Source: JAEZBP01 sp963832725 (GTDB taxonomy: Bacteria > Myxococcota_A > Polyangia > Polyangiales > Sandaracinaceae). From it: a stretch of DNA of 64,000 nucleotides. Position numbers and translations under genes: made by a program. Under the pieces are notes generated by a model. It did no database searches. It saw only the letters and a list, made by a program, of their open reading frames with translations, and was not told the DNA's origin. Shown piece after piece: positions 9,841-17,886 of the stretch; the stretch's first letter is position 1; every line of letters begins with the position of its first letter. The stretch covers positions 93,946 to 157,945 of the forward strand of contig CAWHVG010000008.1 in assembly GCA_963832725.1 (NCBI GenBank), given 5' to 3'.

Positions 9841-11520
9841 ATGCAGATCCAGTCGATCGTCGATCGCGCCCTCCGCCGTCCCGAGCCCGCTCCCACGCCC
9901 GCGGGCCTGAAGCCGCCACCTCGCCTCGATGGCGGGCTCCCGGTGCTCGGCCACACGGTGGACTTCGTCCGCGGCACCATCGAGCTGCTCCTCAAGGCGC
10001 AGCGCGAGATGGGTGAGATCGCGGCGTTCGAGGTCGCCGGCAAGTCGATGGTCGCCCTCTTCGGGCCCGAAGCCCACGAGGCGGTCTTCCGCGCGTCCGA
10101 CGACGTCCTCAACCCGTCCGAGGCGTACGCGATCATGACGCCGGTCTTCGGCGAGGGAATCGTCTACGACGCGCCGCCCGACAAGATGGGCGAGCAGCTC
10201 AAGATGCTCTTGCCGGCGCTCAAGGACGCGCGCATGCGCACCTACGGCGAGACCATCCTCGACGAGGTCTCGGCCAGCATCGAGGATTGGGGCGACGAGG
10301 GCGAGATCGACATCGTCGACTACTGCCGCGTGCTCACGAACTTCACCTCCTCGCACTGCCTGATCGGCAAGGAGTTCCGCGAGGGGATGACCGACGAGTT
10401 CGCGCGCATCTACCACGACCTCGAGCGCGGCATCACGCCGCTCGCCTACATCAACTCGCGCCTGCCCATCCCGGCGTTCCGCCGCCGTGACAAGGCGCGC
10501 GTCCGGCTGGTGGAGCTGATCACCGGCATCGTGGAGCAGCGCAAGCGCTCGGGCCGGGTCGGCGAGGACTTCCTCCAGACCCTGATGGACGCGACCTACA
10601 AGAACGGGACGCCGCTCACCCACGACGAGATCACCGGTCTCTTGCTGGCGGCGATGTTCGCCGGCCACCACACCAGCTCGGTCACCACCGCCTGGACGCT
10701 GATCGAGCTCTGCCGCACGCCCGAGTACATGGCGCGGATGGTCGGCGAGCTCGACGCGATCTACGGCGACGACGGGCCGACCACCTACCAGTCGCTGCGG
10801 AGCATTTCGCTCACCGAGTACGCGGTGAAAGAGACGCTGCGCCTCCACCCTCCGCTCTTCATGCTCGTGCGGGTGGCGCGGCAGGACTTCGCGTTCAAGG
10901 GCTACCACCTGCCCAAGGGCACCTGGTGCCTGGTCTCGCCGACGGTCGCCCACCTGATGCCCGAGGTGTTCGACAACCCGGCCCGCTTCGATCCCGACCG
11001 CTTCGCGCCGCCGCGCCACGAGGACAAGCGCGATTGGGCGTACATCCCCTTCGGCGGCGGTCGCCACAAGTGCATGGGCAACGCGTTCGCGCTCCTGCAG
11101 GTGAAGGCCATCCTGGCCACGCTGCTGCGACGCTACGAGTTCGAGCTGGTCGACCCGAACGTCGGCTCGGACTTCCACGGCCTGGTCGTGGGCCCCGCCG
11201 AGCCCTGCCGGCTGCGCTATCGACGCCGCACGACGATCGGAAAGAAGCGCCCGCTGCCGGAGCCCGCGAGGACGCCGGAGCCGAAGGTGGACGACGCGCC
11301 GCTCACCATCGCGCTCGACACGGACCTGTGTCAGGGCCACGCCGTCTGCGTCTCGGAGGTACCCGAGGTCTTCGCCATCGGCGACGACGGCAAGGTGAAG
11401 CTGCTCGACGAGCACCCGGATCCGACGCTGAATGCCCGCATCCGCGCCGCCTCCCGTTACTGCCCGACGCGCACGATCCGCGTCATCGAGAAGACGAACG
11501 GCTGCCCCGTCGCACACTGA
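9841..11520 (+). CDS. cyp51: CYP51 sterol 14-alpha-demethylase fused to a 3Fe-4S ferredoxin
   Basis: This is a 559-residue two-domain protein. Residues 1 to about 455 are a cytochrome P450. The CYP51 substrate-recognition signature AYAIMTPVFGEGIVYD lies near 95-110, the I-helix MFAGHHTSSVTTAW starts at 272 (His before Thr is typical of CYP51), EXXR is KETLR, and the haem ligand is C411 in FGGGRHKCMGN. After a Pro/Lys linker, a small ferredoxin starts near 485 with C497 (DLCQGHAVC) and ends with YCPTRTIRV. Methylococcus CYP51 has the same fusion. The expected role is oxidative removal of the sterol C14 methyl group, fed by the attached ferredoxin. ATG 9841 was chosen because GGAG lies 8 bases upstream; ATG 9829 is possible. 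Confidence 0.92.
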   Translation: MQIQSIVDRALRRPEPAPTPAGLKPPPRLDGGLPVLGHTVDFVRGTIELLLKAQREMGEIAAFEVAGKSMVALFGPEAHEAVFRASDDVLNPSEAYAIMTPVFGEGIVYDAPPDKMGEQLKMLLPALKDARMRTYGETILDEVSASIEDWGDEGEIDIVDYCRVLTNFTSSHCLIGKEFREGMTDEFARIYHDLERGITPLAYINSRLPIPAFRRRDKARVRLVELITGIVEQRKRSGRVGEDFLQTLMDATYKNGTPLTHDEITGLLLAAMFAGHHTSSVTTAWTLIELCRTPEYMARMVGELDAIYGDDGPTTYQSLRSISLTEYAVKETLRLHPPLFMLVRVARQDFAFKGYHLPKGTWCLVSPTVAHLMPEVFDNPARFDPDRFAPPRHEDKRDWAYIPFGGGRHKCMGNAFALLQVKAILATLLRRYEFELVDPNVGSDFHGLVVGPAEPCRLRYRRRTTIGKKRPLPEPARTPEPKVDDAPLTIALDTDLCQGHAVCVSEVPEVFAIGDDGKVKLLDEHPDPTLNARIRAASRYCPTRTIRVIEKTNGCPVAH

Positions 11521-11575
11521 ATCCTCTTCGGCGTTGACGCTCGCGCGCATCATCGGCATGATCGCCAGCATTCAA

Positions 11576-11983
11576 ATGCCGGACTCCATTCTCTCCATTC
11601 AAAAGACGATCCGCGCGATCGGTTTGTCCGTGACCCTGACCGCGCTCGCCGCTTGCGGCGGACCGAGCCAGCCCACCGAGAACGACTGCGCGGACGCTCC
11701 GAACTGCGGCCAGTGCGCGTCGATGGGCAACGCCAGCGGGAGCTGCGGCTGGTGCGTCGACGACCAAGGTGAGCGCTGCCTCCCCGGCACGTCCGGCACG
11801 GCACCGCAGAACTGCGGCGGCGAGTGGGCGTGGACGCCGGACCAGTGCACCGCAGCGCAGGGAGCGAGCGGCGACACCGCGGCGAGCGACACCAGCGGCG
11901 AGAGCATGTCCAGCGACACCAGCGGCGGCGACACCAGCGGCGGCGACGTGGGCGCGGGTGACGGAGCCGCCACCGGCGGCTGA
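11576..11983 (+). CDS. Small Cys-rich lipoprotein with PSI-like module
   Basis: Starting at ATG 11576 the protein has 135 residues. A lipoprotein signal ends LSVTLTALAACGG. Next comes a Cys-rich module (DCADAPNCGQCASMGN, GSCGWCVDDQGERC, EWAWTPDQC) with the spacing and CGWC/W pattern of plexin-type PSI domains. The tail is a low-complexity Asp/Thr/Ser/Gly stretch (DTSGGDTSGGDVGAG). It is probably an outer-membrane-anchored surface lipoprotein of unknown function. The metalloprotease near 36.5 kb carries a similar CGFC...WAWTGDMC module. An in-frame ATG at 11558 is an alternative start. The gene begins 56 bases after cyp51. Confidence 0.7.
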   Translation: MPDSILSIQKTIRAIGLSVTLTALAACGGPSQPTENDCADAPNCGQCASMGNASGSCGWCVDDQGERCLPGTSGTAPQNCGGEWAWTPDQCTAAQGASGDTAASDTSGESMSSDTSGGDTSGGDVGAGDGAATGG

Positions 11984-12049
11984 GCCGGGCCTGTCGCGAA
12001 CAACGACGGAAGAGCCCTCTCGGGCTCACGAACCCAGCAAGGGGGCGAG

Positions 12050-13033
12050 ATGGCGTCGATGCAGAACGAAGTCGGTAGCGAGACCTACGAGCGGATCCGC
12101 GCGTTGATCCAAGGCGCGTTCCCCGGTCCGAGCGAGAACGCGTCGGACGCGATCGTCGACGGCGTCATCCGCGAGATGCGCTCGAATTGGAATCCCGCGT
12201 ACGAGCAGCTCGGCTTGACGCGCGGCGACGGCGCGCCGCGCGCCCAGGCGTTGCAGGCGGAGGCGGCCCCGTCGCCCGAGGTCATCAGCTACTACGTCGG
12301 CAACGCGACCCACGCCCGCAAGGCGGCGCCGTGGTCGCAGTTCGTCGGACACCTCCCGCTGGTCCGCGTCGCCCTGCGCGCGACCGACAAGTCCACCATC
12401 CAGACCGCCATCGGTCAGGTGGAGTCGGGCGATCACCTCATGTTCTCCGTCGCGGATGTGAACGCGAAGTGGAGCGATCACCTCGGCTACGACGCGGAAC
12501 GTGTGGAGCTGATCACCCCGCCACGCGCGGGCGGAAGCCGTTTCGGCGCCATCGCCGTCTATCTCGGCTACCGCAGCGCCAGCGACACGTCTCCGTGCTT
12601 CTACGTGCTGGAAGCGGGCATGGCGACCGGCCAGGCCAAGATGCTCTACTTCTCGCCGGCGATGGGCGAGACCATCTTCCAGCAGAGCTGGTACAAGCCG
12701 ACGCAGTTCTCCGAGCCGACCCACTGGTACCGGGGCACGCTGACCATGCAGGCCGACGCGCCGAACGAGCCGGAGACGCTCGACGTGCAGGCGTTGGTCG
12801 ACCAGACCGCGCCGCTCCCCTACGTCGAGGTCACGGTGCAGTACGCGCCCGCGGATCCCCCCAAGGGCGTGTGGCCGGAGGCGCTGACCGTCGACGCGGC
12901 CCTGCGCATCGCCGCCATCTGCGATGCGCTCGGCATGCAAATGGACGGCATCGGCATCCTCACGCCCATTCTGGCGGCGCTCGGACGCCAGCTCCCGTGG
13001 CTCGAGGAGCCGGTGAAGGGCTCGTCGACCTGA
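12050..13033 (+). CDS. Hypothetical soluble protein
   Basis: The 327-residue protein starts at ATG 12050 with a G-rich ribosome-binding site (GGGGGCGAG) just upstream. It has no signal peptide or membrane segment. The first 90 residues look helical (SETYERIRALIQGAF, SDAIVDGVIREMRSNW). The middle is beta-rich (DHLMFSVADVNAKWSDHLGY, RFGAIAVYLGYRS, CFYVLEAGMATGQAKMLYFS). The C-terminus is helical again (VDAALRIAAICDALGMQMDG). I do not recognise a family. Its last 74 bases overlap the convergent metalloprotease reading frame, so one of the two ends may be wrong. Confidence 0.75.
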   Translation: MASMQNEVGSETYERIRALIQGAFPGPSENASDAIVDGVIREMRSNWNPAYEQLGLTRGDGAPRAQALQAEAAPSPEVISYYVGNATHARKAAPWSQFVGHLPLVRVALRATDKSTIQTAIGQVESGDHLMFSVADVNAKWSDHLGYDAERVELITPPRAGGSRFGAIAVYLGYRSASDTSPCFYVLEAGMATGQAKMLYFSPAMGETIFQQSWYKPTQFSEPTHWYRGTLTMQADAPNEPETLDVQALVDQTAPLPYVEVTVQYAPADPPKGVWPEALTVDAALRIAAICDALGMQMDGIGILTPILAALGRQLPWLEEPVKGSST

Positions 13034-13889
13034 GCCCGCGCGGCGACGCGCGCCGGCGCTTCGAGAGCGCGCGCTGCCGCCACCAAAGCGCGCAGGCCAA
13101 GAGCGCCGCCATCCACGCGGGCGATCCTCCGCGCCCGGGCGAGGCGCTGCAGCTGCTGGAGAGCGGCGGCGTCTGCATCGGCGGCGCGCCCGGCGTCGCC
13201 AAGCGTTCCGGATAGATGTAACAGAGCCCGTCGACGTCGTCCTGCGCGAGCGTGCGCTTGTCGAGGTCACCCGGCGGGCTCTCGTAGTACATCGTCGCGT
13301 CCATCTCCGGCGAGTGTGCGAGCCCGAGCACGTGCCCCAGCTCGTGCGTCATCGCGTTCTGGACATCGGTTTGGACCATGCTCGGATCGGTCGTATCCGT
13401 CCACGTGTACTGGGCCCCATTGACGTCGATGTCGGCGTCCAGGATCTGGCCGGTCGAGACGCGATAGAGCGTGGTCGTGACGGCGAGGACGTCGCCGCCC
13501 GTGAGATCCGCGGGCCAGTCGTTCTCGTGCCACACGATGCGGTTCTCGCCATCGCGCTCGCCACCGAAGCCGTTCGTCGTCAGACCGGTCGGCTGCCCGC
13601 CGTCGCCGAAGCGGAAGTCACTGCACCCGTCCGCGGCCCCGTTCCAGGTGGCCATGGAGCGATCGATGGCGGCGCGGATCACATCCGGCGGGAGATCGGC
13701 GCTGGTGTCGTACGCCGGCCGCATGATCACCGTCCGATAGCGCCAGAAGAGTGGCTTCGACGGATCACTCTCGACGGTGGAGCGAACGAACGCGCGCGCG
13801 GTGGGCAGCGGCATCGCGAGGCTCACCACGACGACCAGCGCGAGTATGGCCGCTCCGAGCTCCGTTCCGGGTTTTCGTGCAGGCAGCAC
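12960..13889 (-). CDS. Secreted matrixin-like zinc metalloprotease with MYXO-CTERM-like tail
   Basis: The zinc site is THELGHVLGLAHSPEMDATM, the extended HExxHxxGxxH motif of metzincins, with the Met-turn methionine in DATMYYE. Upstream, the domain opens WRYRTVIMRPAYDTSADLPP. The N-terminus is a signal peptide (ILALVVVVSLAMPLPTARA). A Pro/Ser linker with a Ser-Cys pair leads to a hydrophobic stretch (AWMAALLACALWW) and an Arg cluster, as in MYXO-CTERM sorting tails. The frame runs about 35 residues past the Arg cluster into the convergent neighbour, which suggests a small indel near the true end. GTG 13889 gives a normal-length leader; ATG 13934 is the alternative and would place a 33-bp dispersed repeat inside the coding region. 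Confidence 0.8.
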   Translation of the reverse strand: MLPARKPGTELGAAILALVVVVSLAMPLPTARAFVRSTVESDPSKPLFWRYRTVIMRPAYDTSADLPPDVIRAAIDRSMATWNGAADGCSDFRFGDGGQPTGLTTNGFGGERDGENRIVWHENDWPADLTGGDVLAVTTTLYRVSTGQILDADIDVNGAQYTWTDTTDPSMVQTDVQNAMTHELGHVLGLAHSPEMDATMYYESPPGDLDKRTLAQDDVDGLCYIYPERLATPGAPPMQTPPLSSSCSASPGRGGSPAWMAALLACALWWRQRALSKRRRASPRGLRSTSPSPAPRATGAGVRAPPEWA

Positions 13890-13918
13890 CAACCCTGCAT
13901 TTCGTTCGGAGCTCGAGC
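13886..13918 (-). repeat. Copy 1 of a 33-bp dispersed element upstream of a secreted-protein gene
   Basis: This 33-bp stretch matches 33631-33663 at 30 of 33 positions. The shared core includes TTCGTTCGGAGCTCGAGC. Both copies lie at the 5' end of minus-strand genes for exported or envelope-related enzymes. Confidence 0.6.
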
Positions 13919-14051
13919 CGCACCACCACCGCATTCGCGGCAGAGCATAGTACCGAAACGGTGCGCGGAGCGGATCGTGCTCGATTCGGTGGGTAGAAGC
14001 CCATGTCGCTGCCCGGTGGACGAGGGCGGCAGAGGTGGTAGCATCGGCCCG

Positions 14052-15533
14052 ATGGTCCGTTCGCGGATCCCGGCGCCGGCGATCGCCGCCGAGACCGACG
14101 CACTCCCCCGGACGGACCGGAGGGCGGCGTCTCTCGCTGTCGATGCGCCGTCTACGACTTGCCCGCGCGCCGACGCGAGCGAGCGCGGCCGCTTCGCGTT
14201 CATCCTCGAGGTCGTCGCGCCCTGGTTCGGCAAGACCGTGCGCACCGTGGCGCTCGGCGCGATGGTCGCCCTCGGCGGCTGCGACGGTCAATCCGTCGAG
14301 CTCGACGGGGTCGTGCGCGACGGACGAAGCGGCGCGCCCGTGGCCGGAGCGCGGATCACCACCGACGACGGCGGCGCTGCGGAGACCGGCGCGGAGGGCA
14401 GCTTCGCGCTGTCGACGCGCCCGCGGATGGATGGCGAGGGCGCGCCGCAGGTCACGCTCAGCCTGGTCGAGGGCGGCGAGACCGACACCGAGGTGCGGAT
14501 CGCCGTTCACACGCCCGGAAACGACGGGCCGATCACCTGGCAGCACGTGGCCGGGCCCGCCCTCGACCCTGGTCGGTTCTCGGTCGAGGAGAACGGCCGC
14601 CTGCTGGTGATTCGAACGCGGACGGCCGAGCTCGGAAGCGGGCGCAGCCGGCCCTGCGTCGGCGAGGCGCCGCTCGAGTGCGGAAGCTGCCACGCCGGCG
14701 CTGGCGACCACGAGTCGCCCCTGCTGGAAGAGTGGACGGCCGGCGCCCACACCGAGCTCGGCTGTACGGGCTGCCACGACGTGCAGGCGCCGTCGGCGCT
14801 TCGCCGCTACGACACCGCGACGGTCGGGGGCGCTCCCTTCGAGCACCTCGGTAGCGGCGCCCTCTGTGTGACCTGCCACCAGGACGGCGAGACGGACATC
14901 GACGTCGCGCCCCGCAGCCCACAAGCGGACGTCCTGCTCGGACGCGGAGCCCGCTCGACGCCACCGCGCGAGAGCGGCCCCCATCGCTTCATCGTGGACA
15001 CCTGCGTGCGCTGCCACGTGACGCGTCCGGCGGCGGACGATCCGCTCTTCACGCGGGTCGGCGGCCATACGTTCTCGACGCGCGAGCTCGACGGAACCAT
15101 CGCGCAAGCGGCGTGCGCGCCCTGTCATGGCGAGGTGGCGCCGGATGCGATCGGCGTGCGCGATTGGGACGGAGACGGGAGGGCCGGCAGCGTGGGCGCC
15201 GAGCTCGCGCGCGCCCTCGACGCTGCGGAGCGGAGGTTGAGCGCGCGGATCGCGCGGCTCTCGCTCCTCGACGCGTGCCCCGCGCCCCACCGCGCGGCGG
15301 GCGTCACGACCGACGGTGATCGACTCGTCCTCACCGACGCGGGCGGCGAGCTCCTCGGCGACTGTGACGGCGACGGCCGCTTCGATGCCGGCGAAGAGAG
15401 GCTCACCACACAGGCCCTCCCCGCCGAGCTGGCTCACGCCGCGCGGGACATCGCGTTGCTCCGCGCCGACGGCTCGTTTGGCGCTCACAACCCCGGCTAC
15501 GCGTTCGGCGTGCTGCGCGCTCTTCTCCAATGA
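14052..15533 (+). CDS. Pentahaem c-type cytochrome lipoprotein with EF-hand-like loops
   Basis: A lipoprotein signal (ALGAMVALGGCDGQ) is followed by a carboxypeptidase-regulatory-like beta-sandwich (LDGVVRDGRSGAPVAGARIT). Five CxxCH haem sites follow: CGSCH, CTGCH, CVTCH, CVRCH and CAPCH, spread from about 14680 to 15130. The C-terminus has two calcium-loop-like motifs (DWDGDGRAG and DCDGDGRFDAGEE) and ends in helical sequence. The predicted role is extracytoplasmic electron transfer from a lipid-anchored position. The start is uncertain: ATG 14052 leaves a long non-signal stretch, and GTG 14238 would put the signal at the N-terminus. No oxidoreductase partner is adjacent. Confidence 0.8.
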   Translation: MVRSRIPAPAIAAETDALPRTDRRAASLAVDAPSTTCPRADASERGRFAFILEVVAPWFGKTVRTVALGAMVALGGCDGQSVELDGVVRDGRSGAPVAGARITTDDGGAAETGAEGSFALSTRPRMDGEGAPQVTLSLVEGGETDTEVRIAVHTPGNDGPITWQHVAGPALDPGRFSVEENGRLLVIRTRTAELGSGRSRPCVGEAPLECGSCHAGAGDHESPLLEEWTAGAHTELGCTGCHDVQAPSALRRYDTATVGGAPFEHLGSGALCVTCHQDGETDIDVAPRSPQADVLLGRGARSTPPRESGPHRFIVDTCVRCHVTRPAADDPLFTRVGGHTFSTRELDGTIAQAACAPCHGEVAPDAIGVRDWDGDGRAGSVGAELARALDAAERRLSARIARLSLLDACPAPHRAAGVTTDGDRLVLTDAGGELLGDCDGDGRFDAGEERLTTQALPAELAHAARDIALLRADGSFGAHNPGYAFGVLRALLQ

Positions 15534-15656
15534 TGGCGCTCGACCCGCTCGAAGACTTCGACGAACCCGCCGTCCCGCTTCGAGGGGTCGGCACGAAGCG
15601 CCCGGAAGCCATGCTGGGAAGAGCCGCCGGTCGGCAGACGTAGAGATGACGAGCCC

Positions 15657-16061
15657 ATGCCCCTTCTGATGATCCTCGCCGTCGCTCTCATCGCGATCGT
15701 CGCCATCATGGTCGTGTCGCGGGCGAACGAGCTCTTCTACATCTCGATCCGCGAGGGTCGCTGCATGATCGTGCGCGGCAACGTGCCGCCCTCCATCTGG
15801 AGCGAGGTGCGCGAGGTGGTGCGGATCAGCGGCGTGCGGCGCGGCAGCATCCGCGCGGTGAAAGACGGCGGTCAGCCGCGGCTGCTCTTCGAGGGCCTCG
15901 ACGAGCGCGTGGCGCAGCGCCTCCGCAACTCGGTCGGCAACCGCGGGTTCGGGCGCATGCGGGCGAGCGCCAGCGCGCAGTCCGGCTGCAGCTCCTCGCG
16001 CAATCTCGGACAGCTCCTCGGCGTCGCCTGGCTGGCCTGGCTCCTCACGCGCCACGACTGA
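15657..16061 (+). CDS. DUF3634-like single-span membrane protein
   Basis: The 134-residue protein starts at ATG 15657 with one strong N-terminal membrane span (LLMILAVALIAIVAIMVV). The segment SRANELFYISIREGRCMIVR follows, then VPPSIWSEVREVV and GSIRAVKDGGQPRLLFEGL. This matches the DUF3634 family: a short membrane protein with a small cytoplasmic domain of unknown function. The C-terminal 40 residues are Ser/Arg-rich and end in another hydrophobic stretch (LLGVAWLAWLLT). It is followed convergently by the Cys-repeat gene. Confidence 0.75.
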   Translation: MPLLMILAVALIAIVAIMVVSRANELFYISIREGRCMIVRGNVPPSIWSEVREVVRISGVRRGSIRAVKDGGQPRLLFEGLDERVAQRLRNSVGNRGFGRMRASASAQSGCSSSRNLGQLLGVAWLAWLLTRHD

Positions 16062-16082
16062 GCGTCGCGAGGAACGCTCGAC

Positions 16083-16517
16083 TCAATCGCGGTCTTGCAG
16101 CGAGCCGCAGTCGCGCTGGCAGAAGCGCCGGAGAGCCGCGTCCTCGATCGCACCGCAGCGGCCGTCGCAGAGGGCGGCCAGGTCCGGATCGACGATCGCG
16201 CTGCACTCGCCGGCGCAGAGCTGGCGGAGGTTCGGATCGGAGAGCGCGTCACAGTCACCGCGGCAGGCCGCACCGAGATCCGGATCCGCGATGCCGACGC
16301 AGCGGCCGCGACAGTACGCCCGCAGATCGGCCCGCCGGACGGAGTCGCAATCGCTCCAGCAGAGCGCGCTCAGATCCGCGCTCGATGCCCCGGCCCGCAC
16401 CCCAACCGCCGCCGTCAGCGCGGGATCTGCGCTCTGGCCCCACGATCGCCCCGCCGCGAGCGCGAAGACGAGCGCGACGAGCGTCAGCGCCACGATCGCG
16501 ATGGACTTCCCCCGCAT
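16083..16517 (-). CDS. Secreted protein of six 16-residue Cys repeats
   Basis: The 144-residue protein starts at ATG 16517 with a signal peptide (SIAIVALTLVALVFALAAG). After a short spacer it consists of six consecutive 16-residue units of the form L-x3-C-x3-C-x(2-3)-[IVL]-x-D-P-[DN], for example LRAYCRGRCVGIADPD, LGAACRGDCDALSDPN and LAALCDGRCGAIEDAA. Each unit has exactly two Cys spaced C-x3-C, twelve in all. The regular period predicts a stack of short helices, disulfide-linked or metal-binding. I know no named family for it. GTG 16538 is an alternative start. It faces the DUF3634 gene convergently and is divergent from the acyltransferase. Confidence 0.75.
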   Translation of the reverse strand: MRGKSIAIVALTLVALVFALAAGRSWGQSADPALTAAVGVRAGASSADLSALCWSDCDSVRRADLRAYCRGRCVGIADPDLGAACRGDCDALSDPNLRQLCAGECSAIVDPDLAALCDGRCGAIEDAALRRFCQRDCGSLQDRD

Positions 16518-16610
16518 GACGCCGTTCAGAGTACGCACGCCGCAGCGTCGCGCACCACCCCGGCGCGTCGCCGCGGCAGCGCCCGCGGGCCCGTGCTATG
16601 CCGTCGCGCC

Positions 16611-17765
16611 GTGTCGCAGCACGCCGTCCCCGCCGAGACCACGCCCGAGGCCGTCGCGCCCCGCGCCTCGACGGCGCTGTCGCAGCAGGCCGGCGCTCCT
16701 GCGAAGTCCCGCCGCGCCGTGTTCATCGACGTGCTGCGGCTCGTGGCCTCGGTGCAGATGGTCATGGGCCACACGGTGGACGGGCTCATGCTCGAGGAGC
16801 TGCGCGCAGGGCCCGTCTTCGACGCCTGGACGTGGGGCCGCGGGCTGACCTCGGTCGCGTTCATGGTGGCGGCGGGGATGAGCTATCACCTCTCCACGAT
16901 CGCACGCTTCGAGCGGCACAAGCGCGACCCCGCCAACGGAAGGAGGCGGATCCGGCGCGGGCTGATGCTGATCGCCGTCGGCTATCTGCTGCACCTACCT
17001 CTGGGCGCGCTCTCGGGTGATCCGGCGACGGCGGCCGCGGCCTGGCGCGCCTTCGCCACGCCCGACGTCCTGCAGTGCATCGGCATCTCGCTGCTCGCGC
17101 TCGAAGGGATGACGACGCTGGCGCGCCGGCCGGGTCAGGTGGTCGCCGGTTGCGCCGTGGCCGCGGTCGCGATGCTCACCCTGGCGCCGCTGACCGAGCA
17201 GATCAATCCCTCGGGGCCCTTCTTCCCTCTCCTGACCTACCTCGGCCATCAGGGCGGCGCGCTCTTCCCGCTCCTGCCTTGGTCGGGCTTCGTCTTCGCC
17301 GGCGTGGTCGCCGCGCACGTGGTGGTACCGAGGAGCGTGGACCGCAGCACGACGTGGCGCGCGTTGGCCTGCGCGAGCGTCGCGTTCTCCATCGCGTGGT
17401 GCGTCGAAGCGGCGCCGGCGCTCATCAGCAACGCGGAGACGAGCTACAGCGCCACGCCGGCGCTGACCACGCTCAAGCTGGCGGTGGTGCTGGCCATCGT
17501 CGCGCTGATCGCGACCGTGACCGTCCGCGTGCACCGCCTGCCGCGCCCGCTCGAGGCGCTCGCCGGCGAGAGCCTGGTCGTCTACGTGTCGCACCTCTTG
17601 GTGCTCTACTCGGCGGGGATCGGCATCTACAGCCTCTTCGGCCACAGCCTCGCGCTGCCGGCCGCGGTCTCCGTCGGCGTCGTGCTCGCGGCAGGCTCCG
17701 CGCTCTTCGCGCTCGCCTGGCACCGCTTCAAGCAGCGGCGTGCGGTCGCGGTCCGCACCGGCTGA
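16611..17765 (+). CDS. Multispan membrane acyltransferase (DUF1624/HGSNAT-like)
   Basis: The 384-residue protein starts at GTG 16611. After about 35 polar residues comes RRAVFIDVLRLVASVQMVMG then HTVDG, the N-terminal signature of the heparan-glucosaminide acetyltransferase-like DUF1624 group (Arg, Asp and His in the first membrane segment). About ten hydrophobic spans follow, such as VAFMVAAGMSYHL, LMLIAVGYLLHLPLG, WSGFVFAGVVAAHVVV and LVVYVSHLLVLYSAGIGIYS. Members transfer acyl groups onto sugars across the membrane. The substrate here is unknown, possibly envelope polysaccharide. It is followed convergently by the monooxygenase gene. Confidence 0.75.
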   Translation: MSQHAVPAETTPEAVAPRASTALSQQAGAPAKSRRAVFIDVLRLVASVQMVMGHTVDGLMLEELRAGPVFDAWTWGRGLTSVAFMVAAGMSYHLSTIARFERHKRDPANGRRRIRRGLMLIAVGYLLHLPLGALSGDPATAAAAWRAFATPDVLQCIGISLLALEGMTTLARRPGQVVAGCAVAAVAMLTLAPLTEQINPSGPFFPLLTYLGHQGGALFPLLPWSGFVFAGVVAAHVVVPRSVDRSTTWRALACASVAFSIAWCVEAAPALISNAETSYSATPALTTLKLAVVLAIVALIATVTVRVHRLPRPLEALAGESLVVYVSHLLVLYSAGIGIYSLFGHSLALPAAVSVGVVLAAGSALFALAWHRFKQRRAVAVRTG

Positions 17766-17886
17766 CACGTCCAGCGGACGCGCGAAGAGAGCTCCGAGTG
17801 GAGAGCGCGACAGGGCGGGCCGGACGGCATCGGGGCGGCCGGCCCGCGCAACGCGCGTCCGGTCTCCGACCGGGGCGCCAGCGGAT

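Noticed and set aside
13934..16055. N-terminal extension of the metalloprotease frame far upstream
   Set aside because: The extra 700 codons are antisense to the cytochrome and DUF3634 genes. The signal peptide begins only near 13890.
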